Source: Setophaga petechia (lineage: Eukaryota; Chordata; Aves; Passeriformes; Parulidae). Taken from it: a stretch of DNA of 64,000 bases. This document shows, piece after piece, positions 11,049 to 23,059 of this stretch (positions within the stretch are counted from its first letter, which is position 1; each line of letters opens with the position of its first letter). Both the position numbers and the translations under genes were made by a program. The DNA is taken from the NCBI GenBank assembly GCA_024362935.1, contig JANCRA010000018.1:124001-188000 (forward strand). Reading direction: 5' to 3'. Under the pieces are notes generated by a model. The model did no database searches and had not been told where the DNA came from. It was given only the letters and a program-made list of their open reading frames with translations.

Positions 11049-11320
11049 AAAATAGAAATTCCCCCAGGATGGGCCAGAGAAATAGAAAATCCTGGAAAAA
11101 AAAAAAATTCCTGGAAAATCCTGGAAAAATAGAAATTCCTGGAGAAATTCCTGGAGAAATTCCTGGAGAAATTCCTGGAAATTCCTGGAGAAATTCCTGG
11201 AAATTCCTGGAAATTCCTGGAGAAATTCCTGGAAAAATAGAAATTCCTGGAGAAATTCTATTCCAGAGAAATAGAAAATCCTGGAAAAATAGAAATTCCC
11301 CCAGGATGGGCCAGAGATGC
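11049..11320. repeat. 12-bp repeat (TTCCTGGAGAAA) with matching outer flanks
   Basis: The interior is built from TTCCTGGAGAAA and shorter TTCCTGGAAA units. The phrase AGAAATTCCCCCAGGATGGG with its neighbours occurs on both sides (about 11053 and 11290), so a longer segment was duplicated around the simple repeat. Confidence 0.85.
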
Positions 11321-11425
11321 TGAGCTCACCTGTTTCCCCTGTGCTCCAGAAGAACAAAACCTTGAAATTCAAGTTATTCTACCAAAATAAGGGCCAAAAC
11401 AAATCAAAATTTTCTGGAAAAAGCT

Positions 11426-11605
11426 GGATCTGGCTGGTGTTTTAATTTTAAGGGAATTTCAGTGTGTTTTGTCCATTTTGCCATAATTTTTACTGGGGTG
11501 ATGGGAGTGACTTGTCTGGGTGTGGTTAAAACCACAATAATAAAAATAAAAATGATTTTGGTTAAATATTTCCTAAGTCAATGCAGGCACCTAAAATCCT
11601 ATTTT
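11426..11605 (+). repeat. Diverged inverse copy of the 268-bp unit
   Basis: Matches the reverse complement of the 268-bp unit: TTTCAGTGTGTTTTGT, then a long similar stretch with CTTGTCTGGGTGTGGT, GGTTAAATATTTCCTAAGT and CACCTAAAATCCTATTT. It shows that the unit comes from a dispersed element that existed before the tandem array. Confidence 0.75.
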
Positions 11606-11855
11606 TTTTCCCCCATTAAACCCAGCCTGGACTCTGCTGCTGTTCTGTACTGCAAGAAAAATCCCTGAAAATTGACATTTTAAATTTAACTGTGGCGTTT
11701 CCATAGCGATGATGTTTAGCATAAAAATAGCTGAAACATTTTGACACTGATTCTGAGCCCGTGGCTCAGAACATCTCTCTTTTAAACTGAAATATGGAAA
11801 TAAATCCCTCATTCCAACCACAAAAACCACAGGATAGAACATGGGAAGGTAAAAC
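11606..11855. other. Unique sequence
   Basis: No gene or repeat recognised. Confidence 0.4.
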
Positions 11856-12065
11856 AATTTGTCTCTAATTTAAGATAATTAAAGGCAACTTCTCCACAAA
11901 TTGGCAACTGAACTTATCTTGTTAAATCAAAGATGAGTTGAAAGGAATGTTGTAATATGAATTTATCTCGAATTTCAAATAATTAACCCTGGATTCTCTA
12001 CAAATTGGAAGGTGAAACTTTGCTTGTTACATCAAGGATGAGCTAAAAGGAAAATCCTAATTTAA
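11856..12065. repeat. Old 104-bp tandem dimer
   Basis: Two diverged copies start at about 11856 and 11960. Shared phrases include ACAAATTGG, CTTGTTA, ATCAA and GATGAG, followed by AAAGGAA. Identity is low, so this is an ancient duplication. Confidence 0.6.
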
Positions 12066-12390
12066 ATTTCCTCCAGTGGGTTGGGTGTTCATAGGTCTGA
12101 AGGGAAGAGTGAATTATAGTCAATGGATATATTTAAATTTTTGAAGCCAAAAACGTTGATTTTTAGATCATTTCCTCCATTGGCAAGGACTGCAGGAAGA
12201 GTTTCAGAATAATTTCAAGGGATTCTGGAGGTGAAATAAAATGATCTCCCTGTTCAGGCTCCTGAGCTGGGATTTTTTGGGTTTCATCCTGGAAGAGGAG
12301 GCAGATCTGATAAACGTGGAGGGGCTGGAGGTTCAGAGATCCCAACCTCGTCCCACAGGAAATTCAGTTTGGGGTGCTGGCTCTGCCTGG

Positions 12391-15300
12391 TGCGGTTGGA
12401 ATAGAGAGGTGAAGGAAATCCAGGTGTTGAAAATTACAGGGTGATTAATTATTTTTTGTTGTTTTCAAGGTGGAGTTGGAATAAAGAGGTGAAGGAAATC
12501 CAGAGGTTGAAAATTCCAGGATAAATAATTATATTTTGTTGTTTTCAAGGTGGAATTGGAATAAAGAGGTGAAGAAAATCCAGAGGTTGAATATTCCAGG
12601 CTAATAAATTATTTTTTCTTGTTTTCAAGGTGAAGTTGGAATAAAGAGGTGAAGAAAATCCAGAGGTTGAAAATTGCAGGGTAATAAATTATTTTTTCTT
12701 GTTTTCAAGATGGAGTTGGAATAGAGAGGTGAAGGAAATCTAGATGTTGAATATTCCAGGGTAATTAATGATTTTTTGTTGTTTTCAAGGTGCAGTTGGA
12801 ATAGAGAGGTGAAGGAAATCCAGAGGTTGAAAATTTCAGGGTAATTAATATATTTTGTTGTTTTCTAGGTGGAGTTGGAATAAAGAGGTGAAGAAAATCT
12901 AGAGGTTGAAAATTCCAGGGTAATTAATTATATTTTGTTGTTTTCAAGGTGGAGTTGGAATAGAGAGGTGAAAGAAATCCAGAGGTGGAATATTCCAGGG
13001 TAAATAATTATATTTTGTTGTTTTCAAGGTGGAGTTGGAATAGAGAGGTGAAGGAAATCCAAATGCTGAATATTACAGGGTAATTAATGATTTTTTGTTG
13101 TTTTCAAGGTGGAGTTGGAATAAAGAGGTGAAGGAAATCCAAATGTTGAATATTCCAGGGTAATTAATGATTTTTTGTTGTTTTCAAGGTGGAGTTGGAA
13201 TAAAGAGGTGAAGGAAATCCAAATGTTGAATATTACAGGGTAATTAATTATTTTTTCTTGTTTTCAAGGTGGAGTTGGAATAGAGAGGTGAAGGAGATCC
13301 AAATGTTGAATATTACAGGGTAATTAATTATTTGTTTTTGTTTTCAAGGTGGAGTTGGAATAGAGAGGTGAAGGAAATCCAAATGTTGAATATTACAGGG
13401 TAATTAATGATTTTTTGTTGTTTTCAAGGTGCAGTTGGAATAGAGAGGTGAAGGAAATCCAGAGGTTGAATATTACAGGGTAATTAATATATTTTTTGTT
13501 GTTTTCAAGGTGGAGTTGGAATAGAGAAGTGAAGGAAATCCAGAGGTTGAATATTCCAGGGTAATTAATTATTTTTTCTTGTTTTCAAGGTGCAGTTGGA
13601 ATAGAGAGGTGAAGGAGATCCAGATGTTGAATATTACAGGGTAATTAATTATTTGTTTTTGTTTTCAAGGTGGAGTTGGAATAGAGAGGTGAAGGAAATC
13701 CAGATGTTGAATATTGCAGGGTGATTAATGATTTTTTGTTGTTTTCAAGGTGGAGTTGGAATAAAGAGGTGAAGGAAATCCAGAGGTTGAAAAATACAAG
13801 GTAATTAATTATATTTTGTTGTTTTCAAGGTGGAGTTGGAATAAAGAGGTGAAGGAAATCCAAATGTTGAATATTCCAGGGTGATTAATGATTTTTTGTT
13901 GTTTTCAAGGTGCAGTTGGAATAGAGAGGTGAAGGAAATCCAGATGTTGAAAATTCCAGGGTAATTAATATATTTTGCTGTTTTCAAGGTGGAGTTGGAA
14001 TAAAGAGGTGAAGAAAATCCAGATGTTGAATATTACAGGGTAATTAATTATTTGTTTTTGTTTTCAAGGTGGAGTTGGAATAGAGAGGTGAAGGAAATCC
14101 AGATGTTGAATATTCCAGGGTAAATAATTATATTTTGTTGTTTTCAAGGTGTAGTTGGAATAGAGAGGTGAAGAAAATCCAGAGGTTGAATATTCCAGGG
14201 TAAATAATTATATTTTGTTGTTTTCAAGGTGGAGTTGGAATAGAGAGGTGAAGAAAATCCAGAGGTTGAAAATTGCAGGGTAATTAATGATTTTTTGTTG
14301 TTTTCAAGGTGGAGTTGGAATATAGAGGTGAAGAAAATCCAGATGTTGAATATTCCAGGGTGATTAATTATTTTTTGTTGTTTTCATGGTGGAGTTGGAA
14401 TAGAGAGGTGAAGAAAATCCAGAGGTTGAATATTCCAGGGTAATAAATTATTTTTTCTTGTTTTCAAGGTGAAGTTGGAATAGAGAGGTGAAGGAAATCC
14501 AGAGGTTGAAAATTCCAGGGTAATTAATTATATTTTGTTATTTTCAAGGTGGAGTTGGAATAAAGAGGTGAAGGAAATCCAGGTGTTGAATAATCCAGGG
14601 TAATTAATTATTTTTTGGTGTTTTCAAGGTGGAGTTGGAATAGAGAGGTGAAGAAAATCCAGATGTTGAATATTCCAGGGTAATTAATTATTTTTTCTTG
14701 TTTTCAAGGTGAAGTTGGAATAGAGAGGTGAAGGAAATCCAGAGGTTGAAAATTCCAGGGTAATTAATATATTTTGTTGTTTTCAAGGTGGAGTCGGAAT
14801 AGAGAGGTGAAGAAAATCTAGAGGTTGAAAATTCCAGGGTAATAAATTATTTTTTCTTGTTTTCAAGGTGAAGTTGGAATAAAGAGGTGAAGGAAATCCA
14901 GGTGTTGAATATTACGGGGTAATTAATGATTTTTTGGTGTTTTCAAGGTGGAGTTGGAATAGAGAGGTGAAGAAAATCCAGATGTTGAATATTGCAGGGT
15001 AATTAATGATTTTTTGTTGTTTTCAAGGTGGAGTTGGAATAAAGAGGTGAAGGAAATCCAGAGGTTGAAAAATACAAGGTAATTAATTATATTTTGTTGT
15101 TTTCAAGGTGGAGTTGGAATAAAGAGGTGAAGAAAATCCAGATGTTGAAAATTCCAGGGTAAATAATGTATTTTGTTGTTTTCAAGGTGGAGTTGGAATA
15201 GAGAGGTGAAGGAGATCCAGATGTTGAATATTCCAGGGTAATTAATTGTTTGTTTTTGTTTTCAAGGTGGAGTTGGAATAGAGAGGTGAAGGAAATCCAA

Positions 15301-16943
15301 ATGCTGAATATTACAGGGTAATTAATGATTTTTTGTTGTTTTCAAGGTGGAGTTGGAATAAAGAGGTGAAGGAAATCCAGAGGTTGAAAATTCCTGGGTA
15401 ATTAATGATTTTTTGTTGTTTTCAAGGTGGAGTTGGAATAGAGAGGTGAAGGAAATCCAGATGTTGAATATTCCAGGGTAATTAACTATTTTTTGGTGTT
15501 TTCAAGGTGGAGTTGGAGTAAAGAGTTGAAGGAAATCCAGAGGTTGAAAATTCCAGGGTAATAAATTATTTTTTCTTGTTTTCAAGGTGTAGTTGGAATA
15601 GAGAGGTGAAGGAAATCCAGAGGTTGAAAATTCCAGGGTAATTAATGTATTTTGTTGTTTTCAAGGTGGAGTTGGAATAAAGAGGTGAAGGAAATCCAGA
15701 GGTTGAAAAATACAAGGTAATTAATTATATTTTGTTGTTTTCAAGGTGCAGTTGGAATAGAGAGGTGAAGGAAATCCAGATGTTGAATATTCCAGGGTAA
15801 TTAATTATTTGTTTTTGTTTTCAAGGTGGAGTTGGAATAAAGAGGTGAAGGAAATCCAGAGGTTGAAAATTCCAGGGTAATTAATTATATTTTGTTGTTT
15901 TCAAGGTGGAGTTGGAATAAAGAGGTGAAGGAAATCCAGATGTTGAATATTCCAGGGTAATTAACTATTTTTTGGTGTTTTCAAGGTGGAGTTGGAATAA
16001 AGAGGTGAAGGAAATCCAGAGGTTGAAAATTCCAGGGTAATTAATATATTTTTTCTTGTTTTCAAGGTGGAGTTGGAATAGAGAGGTGAAGAAAATCCAG
16101 ATGTTGAATATTACAGGGTGATTAATTATTTGTTTTTGTTTTCAAGGTGGAGTTGGAATAGAGAGGTGAAGGAAATCCAAATGTTGAATATTACAGGGTA
16201 ATTAATTATTTGTTTTTGTTTTCAAGGTGGAGTTGGAATAGAGAGGTGAAGGAAATCCAGAGGTTGAAAATTCCAGGGTGATTAATAATTTTTTGTCGTT
16301 TTCAAGGTGTAGTTGGAATAGAGAGGTGAAGGAAATCCAGATGTTGAATATTCCAGGGTAATTAATGATTTTTTGTTGTTTTCAAGGTGCAGTTGGAATA
16401 GAGAGGTGAAGGAAATCCAGAGGTTGAAAATTCCAGGGTAATTAATGATTTTTTGTTGTTTTCAAGGTGGAGTTGGAATAGAGAGGTGAAGAAAATCTAG
16501 AGGTTGAAAATTCCAGGGTAATTAATGATTTTTTGTTGTTTTCAAGGTGGAGTTGGAGTAAAGAGGTGAAGGAAATCCAAATGTTGAATATTCCAGGGTA
16601 ATTAATTATTTTTTCTTGTTTTCAAGGTGGAGTTGGAATAGAGAGGTGAAGGAAATCCAGAGGTTGAAAATTGCAGGCTAATAAATGATTTTTTGTTGTT
16701 TTCAAGGTGGAGTTGGAATAAAGAGGTGAAGGAAATCCAGAGGTTGAAAAATACAAGGTAATTAATTATATTTTGTTGTTTTCAAGGTGGAGTTGGAATA
16801 GAGAGGTGAAGGAAATCCAAATGTTGAATAATCCAGGGTAATTAATAATTTTTTGTTGTTTTCAAGGTGGAGTTGGAATAGAGAGGTGAAGGAGATCCAG
16901 ATGTTGAATATTCCAGGGTGATTAATAATTTTTTGTTGTTTTA
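12391..16943. repeat. 80-bp satellite array, about 57 copies (4.55 kb)
   Basis: A strict period of 79-80 bp runs through the whole block. Each unit has a purine-rich part (GGAGTTGGAATAGAGAGGTG, then AAGGAAATCCAGAGGTTG), then CCAGGGTAATTAATTA, then a T-rich part TTTTTTGTTGTTTTCAAG. Common variants are ATAAAG for ATAGAG, AAATG for AGAGG, and the base before CAGG. The first unit is partial and follows GCTCTGCCTGG; the last ends at GTTTTAGAGGGGG. There are no spacers, so it is not a CRISPR array. The T-rich tract plus AAG resembles a splice acceptor and AGGGTAATT a weak donor (see findings). No transcription evidence is available here. Confidence 0.97.
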
Positions 16944-17179
16944 GAGGGGGAAGCAGTGCAGCTGCAGGATGGGGACGCTGTTGGAAGCAGAGCTGGGCTG
17001 TGCTCAGAGCGAAGCCTCCCATGCCTGGAATCTGGGAGGTGTCCAGGGCATGGAAAACCCTCCCAGCTTGGAGCAGGGCCTGCAGTGCTGGGGCTGCCAG
17101 GAAATTCCAGCAGGACTGACTGGGAGCTCAGGACAAACCTTGGCTTTGAGATCCAAACCATGGGATTTGGATTTCTTTG
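16944..17179. other. Unique GC-richer flank of the satellite
   Basis: Opposing short open frames, with nothing recognised. Confidence 0.4.
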
Positions 17180-17222
17180 AGTCCTGGAATGGTTTAGGTT
17201 GGAAGGGGCCTTAAATTCCCAA
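17180..17222 (-). mobile_element. Short CR1 tail fragment
   Basis: TGGAATGGTTTAGGTTGGAA followed by GGGGCCTTAAA is the reverse-oriented CR1 terminus. Only about 40 bp remain. Confidence 0.7.
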
Positions 17223-17344
17223 CTCTTTCCTAAACTTCTCTTGGTTTGGGATGGCCAATTCTGCTCTGTAAGTACTTCCTGGTACATTTGAAAGAGAATA
17301 ATTCAGTTTAATAATAATTAATATGATTAATTAATATTTATTTA

Positions 17345-17475
17345 TTTGGGAAACCTACTTGGAGAACTTTTATATCAGGGGGTATGGGCAGCACAAGGTG
17401 AAAATGATCTCCAGGATGAAAGAACTTTGGAACATCTGGAAACCCTTCTGGATTCAGGCAGAAATTTCCTGGATA
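17345..17475 (+). repeat. Uninterrupted copy of the old repeat (empty-site counterpart)
   Basis: Aligns with both outer pieces of 6955-7400 but runs straight through the point where the solo LTR sits there. Across the joint the two have the same length once the LTR and one 6-bp duplication are discounted. Confidence 0.8.
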
Positions 17476-18845
17476 TTTATAGATAAATATTTAATATTTA
17501 TTAACTAATAAATGATATTATAACTAATAGTTCAAACCCGTGGAACTGAGATTAAAAAAAAAAAAATAGAAACCCCAATGATGATGGCAAAGGTGACCAC
17601 ATGGGGAAGATGGACACACTGAGATTCCAGAGGTTGGGAACAGAAACTCTGAATTAGTGAAATATTCCATGCAAATTTTACCTGGAATCCATCATTTCTA
17701 TGCCTCTGGCTGGAATTTAACATGTAAATATTTAATCCAGGTGCAAATGCAGAGGGACTTCTTGGGGTGGCTGCAGTGGGGAGTCTCCAGGCAGAGCTGT
17801 TTTAATTTGCTTGCATTAAATGCCACCTGCTCTGCCTTTGTGCCAAGCACTATTCCAAACCTGGCACGCTGCTTCCAGGGCTATTCCCTTCAGGAATAAT
17901 GCCACATCCCTCAAAACCCCACTGTTGCTGTAAAAATTAGGGATTACTGGCAATTTTGGCCCAGGAGCAACAGGAATATTCTTCCTTGCGGGTGCAAGAG
18001 GTTTCCATAATTCAGGATACGGAGTTTTTACATCCTTGCATTCTAAACAAAAAGTTTTTCCAGGAAAATCTTTGTTCTTCCTTTGGAACTCTATATTCTA
18101 ATTCAAGCTGATGTCCTGCTGGACATAAATTCCCCCAAAACTTGAAATGAAATGATTTTGGCTTCAGGAAATGCAGATAATCAAGTGATTAGTGGGCTGT
18201 GGGGTCATTAAGATGTTTGATTTTCATTCCAGTGAATCTCAGCACCTCTGCATCCATGAAATGAATGGAGAGATATCCAAAGGAAGATAAAAATGGGATC
18301 TTTATAGGGAATCTTTGGGATCCCTCCTGGAGAACACTTCAAAGGAGCAAAGCAATGGGATTTTGGGCTGGAAATCCTGATTTTTGAGGAACAGCTGTGG
18401 GAATGGCTGTGCCTCTTGGCTGGAGACTTGGGGCACCCACTGGAGGTAGGAAAAGGATTTCCAGGGGTATTTCCTGAATTTTCAGAGTGATCTCCAGAAA
18501 ATCTGGCAGTGCTGGGGTTTCCTTGGAGCCACTCCTCACTCCAGACTCTGCTTTTTGGGGGTCCCAGCTCTGGCTCAGTGAGGAACCCCACTGTGCTTCA
18601 GGCCCCAGTGGCTGATATGCAAAAAATACTAAAAAGGTCTAAAAAAGAAGGCATTGAACAGGTAAATCCTTGGAATAATTGCTGGGAAATGAAAATCAAA
18701 CCTTAACCAGCACCCTTAAACGGATATTTACAGAGAGAACTGAATTATTTGTTAGACTGTGTTTTGTCACTCTGTAAAATTCTGTTATTTCCTACCAAAA
18801 ATGATAAAATTTACTTAAAAGAGCTGGTGAATTCTAGTTTTGGAT
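17476..18845. other. Unique sequence, no gene recognised
   Basis: AT-rich at the left and mixed at the right. Short open frames on both strands show no domain. Confidence 0.45.
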
Positions 18846-18912
18846 TGTTTTTTTTTTTTTTGGGTTTTTTTTTGGTTTTTTTTGGGTTTTTTTTTGGTTT
18901 TTGTTTTTTTGC
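18846..18912. repeat. T-tract with interspersed G runs
   Basis: T runs of 6-14 bases separated by GG or GGG. Confidence 0.9.
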
Positions 18913-19529
18913 TACCTGTCCTGAGTTTCCTCATTTCAGTGACTCAGAAATGAGTTCTTTACTCTTTTTGTGAAGAACTCCCCAGAGGTGACACCAGTGC
19001 CTGGTTCTTGCTGCTTTTGAGGCTCCAGATAATCACAGGGAACTTATTTGGGGACTGATGGGGAAGTTGTTAAATGGCTGTGCTTGACTTCCACTGAAAA
19101 TCAGCCTTAATTAAAAGATAATTATTCGAAATTGTCCCGATCCTTCGTCAACAATATTAGAAACACGGAAGGGGGAAGTGCAGAGATTGATTTCAAATGA
19201 GATCCAGGCAATTAAAGCAGGGTTTGAAATGGAATTCTCCTGGAACAGGGGGAAAGGCAGGGTCAGGTAAATTTCCTGAGAAAATTTCTTGGGATTATTG
19301 GAGCAGGTCTTTCCACCACCACTGTAAAGAACCAATCAATAAATAATCAATTAATGCAGTCAATAATTACTGCAAACCATCTCTGCAGCCATTGAAAACA
19401 TGGGAAGTTATCCCTGTCCTTCCTGTGCTAAAGTCACAAAGAAGTGATTTCTGGAACCTTGGTAAAACTTTTAAAGGTAATTAATTATTGTTAACTCTGT
19501 CACTAATAAATAGAAATATATTTAATACA
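18913..19529. other. Unique sequence, no gene recognised
   Basis: Nothing beyond short open frames. Confidence 0.4.
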
Positions 19530-20060
19530 TTAATATTAAAGCAATGATATTGCTTTAGTTAAAAATAATAATTTAAAAGCAACGTTAATTATAGTTACTA
19601 TTAAAGCAATGATATTGCTTTAGTTAAAAATAATAATTTAAAAGCAATGTTAATTATAGTTAATATTAATATTAAAGCAATGATATTGCTGAGCAAAAAG
19701 AAACAATTATTTGAAGTTGATGGAAGGGTATAAAAGTTAAAATTATTGTTATAGTATAAGATAGGATAGTGCACTATAGGAAATAATATCAAAACAATGA
19801 TATTGCTGTAGTTAAAAATAATAATTTTAAAGCAATGCTAATTATCATTAATAATATTAAAACCATTATATTGCTCTAGTTAAAAATAATATTAAATCAA
19901 TGCCAATTAATTATAGCTAATAATAATAATATTAATGCAATGATATTGCTTAGTAAAAAGAAACAATTATTAGAGGTTGATGGAAGGGTATAAAAACTAA
20001 AATCGTGATTATAGTATAAGATAGGATAGTTCATGATATTAAACCAAATATATTAAAGTT
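19530..20060. repeat. AT-rich irregular tandem repeat with AGCAAT/ATTGCT palindrome
   Basis: The phrase AGCAATGATATTGCT (arms AGCAAT and ATTGCT around three bases) or a close variant occurs at about 19540, 19605, 19676, 19793, 19861 and 19936. A longer phrase with AAAAAGAAACAATTATT, GATGGAAGGGTATAAAA and TATAAGATAGGATAGT occurs twice, about 257 bp apart (about 19696 and 19955). So there is a unit of about 70 bp inside a repeat of about 260 bp. Confidence 0.85.
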
Positions 20061-21049
20061 AGCAAAAAGAAACAATTCTTAGGGATTGAAGGACTTCACC
20101 CAGATTAAGGACTGGGCCTCGAGGGATACCCTTGATGAGCATCCCTAAAACCAAAAGGAGGAATCTCCACACATTCCAAGGAGGAACATGGGAAAAGAGC
20201 CCACCCCATGGAAAGTTTTAAGGTTTTATGGGGTTGGTAACCAGGCAAACACCTCCAGATCAGCTGAGCTAAATTCTGACCTCAGGATGAGGATTTGAGG
20301 TTGGTGCTCCAGACTGGTTTTAGGGTAATTCCACCCCAAACCCCAGCCCCTCTCAATCTGCCCCTAAATCCCAATGCCAGTTAGGGCATTGCTGGAGCTG
20401 CTTTGCCACATTGCAGCAGCCTGAAAAATCCAGGTTTTCATCTGTTCTCAAAGTTCCTTCAGCTCTGCCAGAGCACAGGACTTTCACAGAAGACAAACAG
20501 GGAGAATCAGTTGTGGGGATTATAATGAGTTTCAGATTCTGCCTCCATCAAAGGTGGAAACAGACTTTAGGAAAGATCAGATCTCTGAACATTTCAGGTA
20601 TTTCCAGATGCTGCAGCTGCAGTTTCAGCCTCAGCCCCGTTTGGTTGTGAGCAAAGCATCAGTTCCTGTTTGAAGCCCATTGTCTGTGCAGGAGTGTGTT
20701 TGCCACGCAGGGAATTTGCCACATTTCTGGGTTTTTGTGCTGCTCTGCACTCAGAGGCTCCAGTTCCAGCTCGGGCCAGCTCCTCTCTGCATTTCCTTCT
20801 GCCCACTGCCTCCACAAATTGCTTTCTCTGGAAATCAAAGGGGGACTGAAGCAATGAATTTTCTTATTCTGTTTGCATCCTCGAGCTTTCTGACCCTCTG
20901 TGACTTTTGCACTTGCAAAGGTTTTTCTGCGAGGAATGCAGAGCTGCTGACACATGTGCATGTATTTATACATGCACAAAACCACCTAAAATGAACTTTT
21001 CCCCCTGGGATCCAGTGATAGGCTGGTGGGAATGGTTCAGAACTCTTCT
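20061..21049. other. Unique sequence, no gene recognised
   Basis: Open frames of about 100 residues on both strands at 20659-20994 overlap each other and have no domain. Confidence 0.45.
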
Positions 21050-21240
21050 CAAGGTTTACAATGGACAGCAGGAAGCAATTTTTTACTGAGGAACCTGAAA
21101 CTGAGACCTTTACTGAGAAATCTTAACCCAGATCAGGCTGCCCAGAAAGGAGATGGATTGCCCTGGCCTGCTGGTGTTTAAAAAGGATTTGGAGAATGCC
21201 CTCAACAGGCTTTAACTTCTGGTCAGGCAGATGGGGTAGA
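21050..21240 (+). mobile_element. Old CR1 3' fragment
   Basis: Diverged forward CR1: GATCAGGCTGCCCAGA, GCTGGTGTTTAAAAAGGATT and the following CTCAACAGGC are recognisable. Confidence 0.6.
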
Positions 21241-21399
21241 TAATAAATAATTTTATATCCATAGAATCCCTTTCCCATCCCTAAGAACGAAGATGAGGTG
21301 AATTGCAATGACTGTAAGCTCTAAACCTTGCTATCCCTTATTTCTGTGGTTCCTTTATTGTTATTTCTGTATACTCTGATCAGAGGTTGGCAGTAATCA

Positions 21400-21600
21400 G
21401 TTAAATCTTTGTTATTTGTGCAAGATTTGAACCCTTCCAGTACCTTAAGGATGCTGGTAAAAAGGACTTTTGATACAGACAGGATTTGAAAGTGAAGAGA
21501 GGCAGATTAAATGTTAGGAAGGAATTCTTTACAGAAAGTGCTTGAACAGTGGAGCAGGTTGCCCAGAGAAGCTGGGAATGTCAATTAAATGATATTTAAT
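21400..21600 (+). mobile_element. Old CR1 fragment
   Basis: Forward CR1 phrases are GGCAGATTAAATGTTAGGAA, GGAATTCTTTACAGA and GAGCAGGTTGCCCAGAGAAG. Confidence 0.65.
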
Positions 21601-22817
21601 TAGCAGATGGAAGTGCATGACTGAGAGAAAAACCTCCTGGAATGAAAGCTTTTCCCTGGTCCTTCCCTGGAGTGGCTCCTGGGTCCCTGATTCCTTCAGT
21701 GCCTTCCCTGCAGTGCTGTGTGTGAGCTCTGCCTGCTGCTCCTGCTAAACAGGAGATTTCTAGTGATTAAAAAGGGCCAATAAAAATTTATTTTAGCTCA
21801 GTCTACAAAGCAGAGCTTTATTTTTGCAGATATTTAACCGAGGGAAAGCTCAGAGCTCTGCATTTGATTTTCAAGGAGAGGAAAAAAATGTTTCACACAA
21901 GTTCAACAAGTCCCCTGATGTTGTTTGGAGAAAAGTTCCCAGTTCAACAGGTAAATTTTTTTTCCTCCAAAAATAAAAATACCTTTTTAATTGCACCAAT
22001 CTAACATGATTGCTTTTATTTTGGAGCATCATGATGATGAATCACGCTGAGATAATTGGCTTGAATAAATGGAATAATCCCTACCTGTGCAAATAAAAGA
22101 TGGAAAAATTGGATCTATTCTGAACATGTGGGGCTCAGGCAGGAGGCAAAGACTTCCACGGGTGCTGAGGACCAAGATTAGTGCTCATCATCTGCAGTTA
22201 TTAGTGCTTTTAAAATTTTAATTCATTTGCAAAATGGATTGTTTTAAAAAGAATCCATAGAGTCAAGTCTGGAATAACTTCTGAATATTGTGCAGTTGTC
22301 CTGGTTCGTTTCAGCTGTTGGGAATATGTGTGGGAGAGGTATTGGAGACAGCACTGCTTGGAGTTGGAGTCTGTGGTGATTTTCTCCTGAAAGTTTTCAT
22401 TTTGTGTGTGTTTAAGACAATTTCAGGGAATTTAAGCACAATGTGTTAATGCAATTTAAAAAATTTCTTTTCCTTTTTTATTTTCTTCTTTCAGGAGAAC
22501 AAGTTGTCAACGATTTTGGAGCCTTTTTTTCTTGTTGCTATGAAGATGGCCATAAAGATTTTGCAAAGAATTCATAACAGCTTTTCCTGACTGAGGTAAA
22601 GATGACCATGACCAGGTGCTGCTCTTGGTGTCCTGAAGACCTTTCCCATGGGAGCAAACAGCTCCAGGCTCATCTTTGCAAGGAAGGCTCCCACGGTTTC
22701 AGTAAAGAAGGAAAAGCTGCACAAGTTCCTGACCAGTTTTCAGTTCCAGTCCTAATTTTAGCTGTGTTTGAATCCCACCACGAGCAGGCCTTGTTTCTCA
22801 TTTTTTATAATCAGAAC
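21601..22817. other. Unique sequence, no gene recognised
   Basis: A 101-bp segment at 22495-22595 has an acceptor-like TTTTCTTCTTTCAG before it and a GTAAAG after it, but no frame is open through it. At most it could be a non-coding exon. Confidence 0.4.
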
Positions 22818-22905
22818 GATTTGGCTTGGAAAGGATGTTAAAGCCCAGCCCATTTCACTATCCCAGGTTGCTCCAAGCCTGGTCCTGGACACTTCTAGGG
22901 ATGGG
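22818..22905 (-). mobile_element. CR1 tail fragment
   Basis: Reverse-oriented: TTGGCTTGGAAAGGATGTTA, then CCCAGGTTGCTCCAAGCCTG. Confidence 0.75.
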
Positions 22906-23059
22906 TTATAATGTAGAATTTTCTAGGTATTATCCTGTGGAGCAAAAACTTTGAAGCCCTGGAGTTTTGCATTTTGGAGAAGGGTTGTGTTTTACTCAAC
23001 CTTCCCAAGAGCTGTCCTGGGGCTTTCCCAGCTGCACACTCCAAGGAGCAGGAAGGCAG

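Noticed and set aside
12391..16943. CRISPR array
   Set aside because: Repeats are contiguous without unique spacers, and the genome is vertebrate.
22495..22595. Possible exon between TTCTTTCAG and GTAAAG
   Set aside because: No frame is open through it, so it cannot be an internal coding exon. Only a non-coding exon would fit, with no other support.
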